From the NCBI GenBank assembly GCA_947313765.1, contig CAMZNQ010000099.1, positions 1-6,075 on the forward strand: DNA of 6,075 bases, given 5' to 3'. This document shows, piece after piece, positions 1 through 5,183 of this stretch. Position numbers and translations under genes: made by a program. The notes under the pieces are model-generated. The model was not told the DNA's origin. It did no database searches and was given only the letters and a program-made list of their open reading frames with translations. The stretch comes from an uncultured Sulfurovum sp. (GTDB taxonomy: Bacteria; Campylobacterota; Campylobacteria; Campylobacterales; Sulfurovaceae). Within the stretch, counting starts at the first letter, position 1; each line of letters starts with the position of its first letter.

Positions 1-105
1 GTATATGAGAGTTCTTACCACCCACAAATTAAAGAATAACATTTTCCTTATTCCACAATCCCAACTTTAGATATATTTAAAAAAGTTGAGAATGTGTACC
101 TAAAC
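1..105. other. Left flank outside the IS; no firm gene
   Basis: No gene can be supported in this stretch. Plus frame 1 is open from the window edge to a TAA at 37-39 and could be the last 12 codons of a gene entering from the left. On the minus strand an ATG at 42-40, preceded by AAGG only three bases away, is open to the edge for 14 codons and could equally be a gene start. Neither is long enough to choose between them. A 7-bp inverted repeat, CAACTTT (62-68) with AAAGTTG (82-88), could be a weak hairpin but has no T-run after it on the plus strand. Confidence 0.4.
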
Positions 106-126
106 TAGGTAAATCCGATGAGATTA
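106..126 (+). repeat. IS left terminal inverted repeat
   Basis: This 21-bp sequence begins TAGGTAAATCC and ends ATGAGATTA. It matches the reverse complement of 1536-1556 at 20 of 21 positions; the only difference is G at 117. Similarity stops at once on both sides, which fixes the element boundary to within a base or two. Confidence 0.85.
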
Positions 127-214
127 ACTAACTCTAAATAAAATCGAATAACTACCCAAAATAGTAAGATAAAAAAACTGCGAGAAAAACTAAATTATCA
201 TCAAATTATCTAAA

Positions 215-244
215 AAATAGAAATTTTCACTAAAAATCCTATTT
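215..244 (-). terminator. Possible terminator downstream of the transposase
   Basis: Read on the minus strand, AAATAG (244-239) pairs with CTATTT (220-215). An inner ATTTT/AAAAT helix has a five-base loop, and more T residues follow (214-212). It lies about 60 bp past the transposase stop and inside the IS. The stem is almost entirely A-T, so it is weak, and this is an inference from shape only. Confidence 0.35.
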
Positions 245-304
245 CTCAGACAGAACTATAGCGTTTAAAATATAAAAATGCTAAAATCTAACTAAAAAAG
301 TGTT

Positions 305-1474
305 TTAGGAGTTTACTTCAAAAATATCAGAGGTAAAATCATCAAGATGAAGACAAGTTCGTTTGATTTCAGCCATTGTTACCTTAGATTTCATAATTTT
401 TTCCCCTTTGTGAGCATTGAGATAGAGTTGATAAAGATTCACGGAGAAACTTCTTAATATTGAAATAGAAAAAGGGTTAACATAGGAAATATGGTCGTCC
501 TCTTTTGTCAACATATCTAAATGATAATGATAAGTTTCAACCCTCCAATGATGTAAAATTGAGTCATGAAAGCTCTTAGCTGTTGTCTTAAAATTGGCAA
601 TAAGATAATGTGTTGTAGTTTTTATTTCACCAGTTTTACTATTTGTAATCTCTTTAGTCACTCTAATAATAGTCTGAATATTTTTAAAATCACCATAAAA
701 CATCACTAAATTACAGCTCCTATTTTCAAAAACATCAACTTTTCTTCTTGTTATTTCATTGCCTTCAATTGTAAATCTATCGTTTTTATAACTATCTGTT
801 GGAGCTAAAAAACCAACAATAACGCTTTTGGCTTTATCTTTTAATCCCTCTTGATTTCCTTTCACTTTTGCAATATATCTTCGTCCTGTTTCATTAACAC
901 TGTTGAGTAAATCTACTTGGGTTAATAGAGCATCAAATGAGAATATTTGACCCTCTTTTGAGAAGAGCTTATCCTCTAGTAACTCCTGAAATGCAGGGAT
1001 TTCACTTAGTTTTCCTTTCTCTAAAAACTTATGTGCTATGACGATTTTTACATCTTTATCTAACATGTTTAAAACAGATTTATGACGCTCTTGTGTATAT
1101 TGTCCACAGACATCACTCCCTCTTAACCATTTGCCATCTATGGCAATATTATCTAGGTTGACATAGGGCTCGAAATAATTTCTAAATATCACTTCCAACT
1201 CATTGTTATCTATGTTCATTAGTAAGAGATGGAGGGTTGAGCGAGAGGGAACATTAATTTTTTCTTTGTTGAATATCTTTTTAAATATTTCATTATGCTC
1301 TTGGTACTGCATCCATGTGTTAAGATCTTTATATGTTACGAAACCTTTTAGCAATCCAAATAGTGACATGAAGATTACTTCATGAAGTGGGTACTCTATT
1401 TTATGTTCATCTTTTCTGAAATCTGTTAGGGTTCTTAGTTGCTTTAGGAGTTCTACTTTTTTATCTATTTTCAT
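305..1474 (-). CDS. ISAs1-family DDE transposase, full length (389 aa)
   Basis: This is the transposase that cuts and joins the ends of the surrounding IS. The N-terminal part (about residues 5-100) is the ISAs1-type associated domain, including a FRKDEHKIEYPLHEVIF stretch. The RNase H-like catalytic core follows. The likely acidic triad is D113 in AIDGKWLRGS, D181 in FSFDALLTQ, and E313 in HHWRVE. The family's VKGNQ motif is at residues 204-208, and the LTKEDDH segment follows the glutamate. Length is close to the 370-380 aa usual for the family, and all core motifs are present, so the protein should be functional. The ATG at 1474 is preceded by AAAGAG about ten bases upstream, and it gives a complete N-terminal domain. 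There is no programmed frameshift. Family assignment is by recognised motifs and not by search. Confidence 0.93.
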   Translation of the reverse strand: MKIDKKVELLKQLRTLTDFRKDEHKIEYPLHEVIFMSLFGLLKGFVTYKDLNTWMQYQEHNEIFKKIFNKEKINVPSRSTLHLLLMNIDNNELEVIFRNYFEPYVNLDNIAIDGKWLRGSDVCGQYTQERHKSVLNMLDKDVKIVIAHKFLEKGKLSEIPAFQELLEDKLFSKEGQIFSFDALLTQVDLLNSVNETGRRYIAKVKGNQEGLKDKAKSVIVGFLAPTDSYKNDRFTIEGNEITRRKVDVFENRSCNLVMFYGDFKNIQTIIRVTKEITNSKTGEIKTTTHYLIANFKTTAKSFHDSILHHWRVETYHYHLDMLTKEDDHISYVNPFSISILRSFSVNLYQLYLNAHKGEKIMKSKVTMAEIKRTCLHLDDFTSDIFEVNS

Positions 1475-1484
1475 ATTTTTTTGC

Positions 1485-1508
1485 TCTTTTTAGAAGTTTT
1501 TTGTATTA
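1485..1508 (-). promoter_or_regulatory. Possible transposase -10 box and ribosome binding site
   Basis: On the minus strand a TAATAC hexamer (1508-1503) resembles a -10 box, and AAAGAG (1490-1485) is a purine-rich ribosome-binding candidate ten bases before the transposase ATG. No clear -35 hexamer is visible. Both sit between the right inverted repeat and the gene, as expected for a promoter carried by the IS itself. Confidence 0.25.
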
Positions 1509-1535
1509 GAGCAGATTCTTTTTAAAAACAGCTTA

Positions 1536-1556
1536 TAATCTCATGGGATTTACCTA
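1536..1556 (-). repeat. IS right terminal inverted repeat
   Basis: The reverse complement of this stretch begins TAGGTAAATCC and ends ATGAGATTA, matching the left end at 106-126 with one mismatch (C in place of G at the central position). It lies 61 bp upstream of the transposase start codon. Confidence 0.85.
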
Positions 1557-1603
1557 ATACTTTAGACAAAAAAAAGAGAAAAAAGGAAAGTTTAAGAAGA
1601 AAG

Positions 1604-1642
1604 ATGATTCTTAAGAGTTATGAATATACACATAAGAATCAT
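1604..1642. repeat. 10-bp perfect inverted repeat with 19-nt loop
   Basis: ATGATTCTTA (1604-1613) is followed after 19 bases by its exact reverse complement TAAGAATCAT (1633-1642). On the minus strand the second arm is followed by a long pyrimidine-rich stretch that includes T6 and T8 runs (1591-1568), so a back-up terminator is possible. The loop is long for an intrinsic terminator. A regulator binding site or a remnant of another mobile element cannot be excluded. Confidence 0.5.
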
Positions 1643-1680
1643 AGATATTATACTACAAAGTATCCAATATAAAAATAAAG

Positions 1681-1714
1681 AGTTGCTATTAAGTTTGATA
1701 AAAGCATAGCAATT
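1681..1714 (-). terminator. Candidate terminator downstream of the lipoprotein gene
   Basis: TTGCTAT (1683-1689) pairs with ATAGCAA (1706-1712). The stem extends to nine pairs in RNA with one G-U and one A-U pair (1681-1682 with 1713-1714). On the minus strand the stem is followed by CTTTATTTTTATAT, which is U-rich. It lies about 90 bp past the lipoprotein stop. The 16-nt loop and low GC make it moderate evidence only. Confidence 0.35.
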
Positions 1715-1727
1715 CTAATTTTAAAAA

Positions 1728-1747
1728 CTACGGCTTAGGTTAAGTAG
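1728..1747 (-). terminator. Small hairpin followed by T5, candidate terminator
   Basis: On the minus strand, CTACTTA (1747-1741) and TAAG...TAG (1737-1728) fold into a bulged hairpin: CTA/TAG outside, CTTA/TAAG inside, a three-base loop and a three-base bulge. It is followed at once by TTTTT (1727-1723). It sits about 58 bp after the stop of the lipoprotein gene, a normal distance for a terminator, but the bulge weakens the call. Confidence 0.3.
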
Positions 1748-1804
1748 ATAATAGAAATATGATAGGAACTGTCGGAATATAAACTTGTTTAGCAGTTGGG
1801 TAGT

Positions 1805-2182
1805 TCAATTCCATTCTAGACAAGATACCATTCTATTGTGACATGCTGGATATACAGTACATAAAGCCTTTTTTGAGTTACCATTACGAGTACAAACATT
1901 ACACCCATCAGACCACATATTACATCTTGCAGGAACATCACTTTGTATTCTTTTCTCTACTTTTCGTTCATCTGCAACAAGTGTTTTATCATCTATTGAT
2001 GCTGACTCTACAACCTCTATTGAACCCTTTTTTTCCACAGGCTTCTCTTTGATTGTATCAACAACTTTATTAACTTTTTTATTTACATTAGTTAAAGTAG
2101 ATACTTTATCTGCTACCTCAACATCTTTTTCACTACAACCAATTAATCCAATTACAATTAATATCATAAACGCATATCTCAT
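1805..2182 (-). CDS. Small secreted lipoprotein with a six-cysteine C-terminal domain (125 aa)
   Basis: Function unknown. Residues 1-16 form a lipoprotein signal: a hydrophobic stretch ending in the lipobox L-I-G-C, so C16 should be lipidated after signal peptidase II cleavage. Ser at +2 would favour the outer membrane by the E. coli rule. Residues 17-82 are a charged, Lys/Glu/Val-rich linker of low complexity. Residues 83-125 form a compact domain with six cysteines (C87, C94, C97, C108, C114, C121), containing WSDGCNVCTR and ending CLEWN; this pattern suggests three disulfides formed in the periplasm. I have the impression that small lipoproteins with a DGCNxC core recur in proteobacteria, but I cannot name a characterised family. 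The start is well supported by AAAGGAG six bases before the ATG. The gene is divergent from the methyltransferase gene, with 81 bp between the two starts. Confidence 0.85.
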   Translation of the reverse strand: MRYAFMILIVIGLIGCSEKDVEVADKVSTLTNVNKKVNKVVDTIKEKPVEKKGSIEVVESASIDDKTLVADERKVEKRIQSDVPARCNMWSDGCNVCTRNGNSKKALCTVYPACHNRMVSCLEWN

Positions 2183-2188
2183 GCGAAA

Positions 2189-2221
2189 CTCCTTTTAAAA
2201 TTTACTTATTACTATATCATA
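2189..2221 (-). promoter_or_regulatory. Promoter -10 and strong ribosome binding site of the lipoprotein gene
   Basis: On the minus strand AAAGGAG (2195-2189) lies six bases before the ATG and is a near-ideal Shine-Dalgarno sequence. Upstream, overlapping hexamers TATGAT (2221-2216) and TATAGT (2216-2211) are both good -10 candidates. No clear -35 is visible, only AT-rich DNA, as is common for sigma-70 promoters in Campylobacterota. Confidence 0.5.
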
Positions 2222-2249
2222 TTTATTCATTAAAAAGAATATTTTTTTG

Positions 2250-2264
2250 GTTAAAATTAGATTA
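2250..2264 (+). promoter_or_regulatory. -10 box placed for a leaderless methyltransferase mRNA
   Basis: GTTAAAAT (2250-2257) fits the Campylobacter-type -10 pattern gnTAnaAT and follows a T7 run (2242-2248). The hexamer TAAAAT ends seven bases before the A of the ATG at 2264, so transcription would start at or next to the start codon. No Shine-Dalgarno sequence lies between, which agrees with a leaderless transcript. Confidence 0.45.
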
Positions 2265-3154
2265 TGATTTTTTTTATAAACAAAACACTACTAGAGATAG
2301 GTCAAAAGATAGAAGAAGAGCTAAAAGAGAATAGTAAAGTAAGCTTTATTGTGGAGAATCCAGATTTGGAGTTAAATAGCAGAGGCTATAAAACATGGGT
2401 TAACCTTGCAGAGCTTAACTTCTGTAAGATGCTTACTCCAAAAATATTCAATAGTGAGCTTATTGAGATAACTTTTCAGAAGTTAAATAGAGAAAACTCT
2501 TTTCACTCTATGCTAGTTACCAATCAAGAGGAGAAGTATGGTGTAGATTCAATATTTTTCAATATCAATAAGAATGAAGAGCCTACGTTTTTATATGCTT
2601 ACAAAAAAGCTTTAGAGTCTGTAAAGATTCAAGATAGAAAGAGTGTACTGAATCTTGGAGTTAACAAAGGAGATGAGTTTGAGCTTATAGAGCAACTATT
2701 AGATAGAGAGGTTTTTGACTCTATCCAATTTAATGGCATTGACCACTCTAAAACAGCACTTTCTTATGCAAAAAAAAGATTTCCAAAAGATAATGTAAAA
2801 TTTTACAAACATGATATTAATAGGTTAGATGAGTTAAATTTAAAAAAATCAGATTTGATTATCTCCATAGGAACACTACAGAGTCCAAAGATAAACTACA
2901 AACCTTTTTTAATGTCATTAGTTCAAGAGCATCTAACGGATAATGGAGCATTCATCTTGGGCTTTCCAAATAGCAGATGGATAGACTCTGAACTTATCTA
3001 TGGGGCAAAAGCACCAAACTACCCATATTCAGAGATGTCACTACTCTATAATGATGTAATTTTTACAAAAAAATATCTACAGCAAAAACGCTTTAGAGTT
3101 ACAATTACAGGTAGAGAGTATATCTTTTTGACAGCAACACGAATAAAAATATAA
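2264..3154 (+). CDS. Class I SAM-dependent methyltransferase-like protein (296 aa)
   Basis: The protein probably transfers a methyl group from S-adenosylmethionine, but its substrate is unknown. The first 120 residues show no motif I recognise. A Rossmann-like methyltransferase domain follows: motif I at 127-137 (SVLNLGVNKGD), the acidic end of strand 2 at D160 in FNGIDHS, an aspartate after the third strand in KHDINRLDEL (D184), strand 4 in SDLIISIGTLQSP (196-208), and strand 5 in NGAFILGFPNSRW (227-239). Motif I lacks the usual GxGxG and reads G-V-N-K-G, so SAM binding is likely but not certain. A stop codon lies two codons upstream in frame, so ATG 2264 is the earliest possible start; no ribosome binding site precedes it. 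It is the only gene of its transcript unless the downstream lipoprotein gene is read through. A methyltransferase fold with a lost activity is the alternative. Confidence 0.8.
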   Translation: MIFFINKTLLEIGQKIEEELKENSKVSFIVENPDLELNSRGYKTWVNLAELNFCKMLTPKIFNSELIEITFQKLNRENSFHSMLVTNQEEKYGVDSIFFNINKNEEPTFLYAYKKALESVKIQDRKSVLNLGVNKGDEFELIEQLLDREVFDSIQFNGIDHSKTALSYAKKRFPKDNVKFYKHDINRLDELNLKKSDLIISIGTLQSPKINYKPFLMSLVQEHLTDNGAFILGFPNSRWIDSELIYGAKAPNYPYSEMSLLYNDVIFTKKYLQQKRFRVTITGREYIFLTATRIKI

Positions 3155-3168
3155 GCTTTTATTTTATG

Positions 3169-3215
3169 TTGTCTTTAGATTATAAATAATATAATTTATA
3201 GAATTTAAAAAAAGG
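3169..3215 (+). promoter_or_regulatory. Promoter and ribosome binding site of the CxxC lipoprotein gene
   Basis: TATAAT (3190-3195) is a perfect -10 hexamer. TTGTCT (3169-3174) is a partial -35 with a short 15-bp spacer. AAAAGG (3210-3215) lies eight bases before the ATG at 3224 and is a good Shine-Dalgarno sequence. The promoter shows that the lipoprotein can be expressed independently of the upstream methyltransferase gene. Confidence 0.6.
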
Positions 3216-3223
3216 TATTCAAC

Positions 3224-3502
3224 ATGAAAAAAGCTCTACTCTTCGTCCTCTCTCTTCTACTGCTCATATCTTGTGCTTCACAAAAGCCTGAAACTACTCC
3301 CGTCAAGGTTGAAGACAATCCTAATAGGTTTAGAACTATAAATAGTCAAAATGATAGAGCTGGAAGTCAAACTGTAGTTTGTCATAATTGCCAAGCACAA
3401 TTTAAACTATCTAAAAAAAGAGAAAAAATAATTTTTTGGGCTTATTTAAGCCCAAAAATCATCATCACTCACTCCTCCTCGTTTTTTTCTTGCAACCATT
3501 GA
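3224..3502 (+). CDS. Small lipoprotein with one CxxC motif, 3' end doubtful (92 aa as read)
   Basis: Function unknown. Residues 1-17 are a clear lipoprotein signal peptide (MKK, a leucine-rich core, lipobox L-I-S-C with C17 lipidated), so the protein should be anchored in a membrane facing the periplasm. Residues 18-50 are a polar linker. TVVCHNCQAQFKLS (50-63) has the C-H-N-C knuckle followed by a hydrophobic F-K-L and resembles the first half of an MJ0042-like zinc ribbon; no second CxxC follows. From residue 64 the frame passes an A7 run (3413-3419) and then crosses a terminator hairpin, giving a tail (FWAYLSPKIIITHSSSFF) that does not look like natural protein. It overlaps the convergent methyltransferase gene by 57 bp. 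Skipping one A would give a 68-aa product ending KKEKK at a TAA (3429-3431) just before the hairpin. Start and lipobox are solid; the C-terminus is not. Confidence 0.65.
   Translation: MKKALLFVLSLLLLISCASQKPETTPVKVEDNPNRFRTINSQNDRAGSQTVVCHNCQAQFKLSKKREKIIFWAYLSPKIIITHSSSFFSCNH
3433..3458 (-). terminator. Intrinsic terminator of the thrC-mnmC-methyltransferase operon
   Basis: GGGCTT (3438-3443) pairs with AAGCCC (3448-3453) around a four-base loop, and flanking T5/A5 (3433-3437 with 3454-3458) lengthens the stem to 11 bp. On the minus strand the stem is followed by ATTATTTTTTCTCTTTTTTT (3432-3413), a strong U-rich tract, so it should end the operon. On the plus strand no T-run follows beyond the stem, so it would stop the lipoprotein transcript less well. 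The loop contains the TAA of the minus-strand methyltransferase gene. Confidence 0.85.
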
Positions 3503-4039
3503 TGCTTTCATGGCTCTATCTCCACAAGATATAGTATCCATAAACTCTTGTAGATGTAATATCTGATATCTATCATCAAATGTTATCTCCAACTCTCCAT
3601 CTTCTAGTAAAAAAGTTCTATTTGAGGGTACTTTTGTATTATCGGGATGGTGCATAAATGTTTCAAAGATAAAAAGACCATCCTCTTTTAGAGCATTTTC
3701 TATTTGAGGGAAAAGTGAACGATTTAAGTAGTAGGTACAGACGATTAAATCATAACTATTCTCTTTTAAAACATAGCTATCAAAATCTACCTCTTTAGTA
3801 TTGATATTTGGAATATCTTTTAAACTCTCTAAAGCAACAGGACTAATATCTAAAGCATCCACTTCAAACCCTTGACCTGCTAAAAACTTAGCATTTCTTC
3901 CTGTTCCACAAGCGATATCTAAAGCTTTTTTACCTTTTGATAAAAGGCTATATTTCTCTACAACATCTGGAACTTTTGAAGGGATAGGGTGATTATTTCT
4001 ATATTTTTTATCCCAACGTTCTCTATCTTCTACTGCCAT
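3446..4039 (-). CDS. TehB-like class I SAM-dependent methyltransferase (197 aa)
   Basis: This is a small cytosolic methyltransferase with an intact SAM-binding core; its substrate is unknown. The N-terminal RERWDKKYR (residues 6-14) is typical of the TehB/thiopurine-methyltransferase-like group. Motif I is ALDIACGTGRNA (39-50), motif II ends at D64 in VDALDIS, the post-II acidic motif is VDFDSY (84-89), strand 4 is SYDLIVCTYYLNRSLF (95-110), and strand 5 is GLFIFETF (121-128). The full GxGxG-type motif I contrasts with the degenerate one in the methyltransferase at 2264-3154. The start overlaps the mnmC stop by one base (TAATG), and GGAGAG lies nine bases upstream, so translation is probably coupled. 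The last 11 residues (RGGVSDDDFWA) are encoded beside and inside the operon terminator after an A7 run and may be a late extension. It is not the MnmC N-terminal methyltransferase domain, which has different motifs. TehB itself acts on tellurite, but that role is not implied here. Confidence 0.88.
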   Translation of the reverse strand: MAVEDRERWDKKYRNNHPIPSKVPDVVEKYSLLSKGKKALDIACGTGRNAKFLAGQGFEVDALDISPVALESLKDIPNINTKEVDFDSYVLKENSYDLIVCTYYLNRSLFPQIENALKEDGLFIFETFMHHPDNTKVPSNRTFLLEDGELEITFDDRYQILHLQEFMDTISCGDRAMKASMVARKKRGGVSDDDFWA

Positions 4040-5169
4040 TATCTATAACTCTCCAAATCTTTTGATTTTCTACACCATTTTAAAAAGAGTCTATCGGGAT
4101 TAACTCTCTTATCAACCTCTATACCATCAACAATATTATCTGCTAACATCTTTCCCATCATTGGAGCAAATACAAAACCACGCCCACCAAACCCATTACA
4201 TACATAAAGATTTTCTATCTTTGTTGGTTCATCTTTTAACTTCTGACCTTTAGGAAGTTTTGGAAACTTTTTTAACATTTCAAAAACAGATATAACTGAA
4301 CCCACAAGAGGAAAATAGTCTTTTGAACCTGCTCTCATACCACAAAAGGTCTCTTTTAGTTTAAAATCAGATGTATCAACCATAGTTGAAGCCAACTCAA
4401 ATAGAGGTTTTAATGGTTCGCCACTACAATTAAAACATACATTTACCTCTTTTTCATGTGTAGCACCAATTTTTATGATACCATTTATGTTAGCAGATAT
4501 AGATATTTTTTTGTGCATAGAGAGGCTTAAATCTAAGGATGTTTCATAATCTCCACGACTCCCCCATGTTCCCTTAACCCCCATATATCTCATATCAAAA
4601 AACCTGTTTTCATAACCAGTTGCTAAAACTATTTTTTTTGCTCTAAACTCCCCTATTCTCCATAACTCATCATCATAAACAAGAGTCTCAACTTCATACT
4701 GTCTATACTCAATTCCATCTAAAAAAGCCCTACAAAGTTCAGGTGCATCACATACACCTGCTTCATTAAATAGAAAACTATTAAAAGATTGATTAATACC
4801 AATATCTTTTAAATACTCCTCATCTATCAGCTCTCGTTTAGATATGTTATGCTCTTCATATTCTGAAAACTTTTGAGCATCCTCTCTATCTTTTGGAATA
4901 CGAATAATACCTGTCTGATTAAAATGTTTAGGAAAGTGTTTCAAATAGAATCTATTCGCAAACTCAAATGCCTCATTTGTTAAAGATTGAAGTGGTGAGC
5001 CTTTACCTATCTTAGGAGAGATAAAAGCTCCAGCAGCTGAAGAACCACCCATAGATGCAACTCCTGCACGGTCAACAACTAATACATCCAATCCTCTCTC
5101 TTTAAGAAAATAGGCAGATGAACACCCTGCAATACCTGCACCAACAACAATAACATCATAAATTTTCAT
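4039..5169 (-). CDS. mnmC: Stand-alone MnmC-type FAD-dependent oxidoreductase (376 aa)
   Basis: The protein belongs to the DAO-type FAD oxidoreductases and best fits the C-terminal (MnmC2) part of MnmC. That domain oxidatively removes the carboxymethyl group from cmnm5(s2)U34 in tRNA wobble positions, leaving nm5(s2)U. The dinucleotide-binding motif is VVGAGIAG (8-15), with D33 closing the second strand to hold the FAD ribose. GSSAAGAFISP (42-52) and EFANRFY (69-75) align with the MnmC FAD domain. CGMRAGSKDYFPLVG (276-290), NGFGGRGFVFAP (325-336) and NPDRLFLKW (357-365) match the family's C-terminal signatures. E. coli MnmC is about 670 aa because a methyltransferase domain is fused in front; here that domain is absent and not in the neighbouring gene. 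The ATG is the only in-frame start near the thrC end, 14 bp away, without a clear Shine-Dalgarno sequence, so coupling to thrC is likely. A glycine oxidase or other amine oxidase is the alternative. Confidence 0.8.
   Translation of the reverse strand: MKIYDVIVVGAGIAGCSSAYFLKERGLDVLVVDRAGVASMGGSSAAGAFISPKIGKGSPLQSLTNEAFEFANRFYLKHFPKHFNQTGIIRIPKDREDAQKFSEYEEHNISKRELIDEEYLKDIGINQSFNSFLFNEAGVCDAPELCRAFLDGIEYRQYEVETLVYDDELWRIGEFRAKKIVLATGYENRFFDMRYMGVKGTWGSRGDYETSLDLSLSMHKKISISANINGIIKIGATHEKEVNVCFNCSGEPLKPLFELASTMVDTSDFKLKETFCGMRAGSKDYFPLVGSVISVFEMLKKFPKLPKGQKLKDEPTKIENLYVCNGFGGRGFVFAPMMGKMLADNIVDGIEVDKRVNPDRLFLKWCRKSKDLESYR
4049..4054 (-). promoter_or_regulatory. Ribosome binding site of the TehB-like gene, inside mnmC
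   Basis: On the minus strand GGAGAG lies nine bases before the ATG at 4039, within the last codons of mnmC. Together with the TAATG junction it supports the chosen start and translational coupling of the two genes. Confidence 0.6.
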
Positions 5170-5183
5170 ATTTTCATACCAAT

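Larger units (their letters stand above)
106..1556 (-). mobile_element. Complete ISAs1-family insertion sequence (1451 bp)
   Basis: The element is bounded by inverted repeats at 106-126 and 1536-1556 and contains one full-length transposase gene read right to left. Its 1.45 kb length and one-gene layout fit the ISAs1 family, whose members are usually about 1.2-1.4 kb and move by a DDE transposase. The transposase has no stop or frameshift and both ends are present, so the copy looks potentially active or recently active. ISAs1-family elements normally make target duplications of about 8-10 bp. The bases just outside the ends (98-105 and 1557-1564) do not match, so either the duplication has decayed, the ends have recombined, or the true tips differ by a base or two. 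The 178 bp between the left repeat and the transposase stop is non-coding. Confidence 0.85.
1557..1804. other. Intergenic region rich in inverted repeats; no gene seen
   Basis: This 248-bp stretch lies between the right end of the IS and the stop of the cysteine-rich lipoprotein gene. No reading frame looks coding on either strand. The longest oddity is a 24-codon minus-strand ORF that starts inside the lipoprotein gene, and I do not consider it real. The region contains a 10-bp perfect inverted repeat (1604-1642), two terminator-like hairpins (1681-1714 and 1728-1747) and purine-rich runs at 1568-1603 that read as T-rich on the minus strand. Confidence 0.6.

Noticed and set aside
64..71. ACTTTAGA repeated at 1559-1566 as a possible IS target duplication
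   Set aside because: The left copy is 34 bp outside the inverted repeat, whereas target duplications abut the IS ends.
1203..1385. 60-codon plus-strand ORF inside the transposase gene
   Set aside because: It is antisense to a strongly conserved transposase region, lacks a ribosome binding site and shows no recognisable protein features.
1740..1818. 24-codon minus-strand ORF overlapping the end of the lipoprotein gene
   Set aside because: It is short, has no ribosome binding site and is consistent with chance in AT-rich DNA.
1843..2052. 69-codon plus-strand ORF inside the cysteine-rich lipoprotein gene
   Set aside because: It is a shadow of the minus-strand gene, which has a strong Shine-Dalgarno sequence, lipobox and patterned cysteines.
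3142..3163. AATAAAA/TTTTATT hairpin after the 296-aa methyltransferase gene
   Set aside because: The stem is made only of A-T pairs and overlaps the last codons; it is too weak to call a terminator.
2264..4039. Two methyltransferases and two lipoproteins as one new system
   Set aside because: They lie on different strands with separate promoters and a terminator, the two lipoproteins share no similarity beyond the signal peptide, and nothing links them functionally.
4039..5169. Idea that the FAD protein and adjacent methyltransferase are a split MnmC1/MnmC2 pair
   Set aside because: The neighbouring methyltransferase has a TehB-like N-terminus and motif I and does not resemble the MnmC1 domain.
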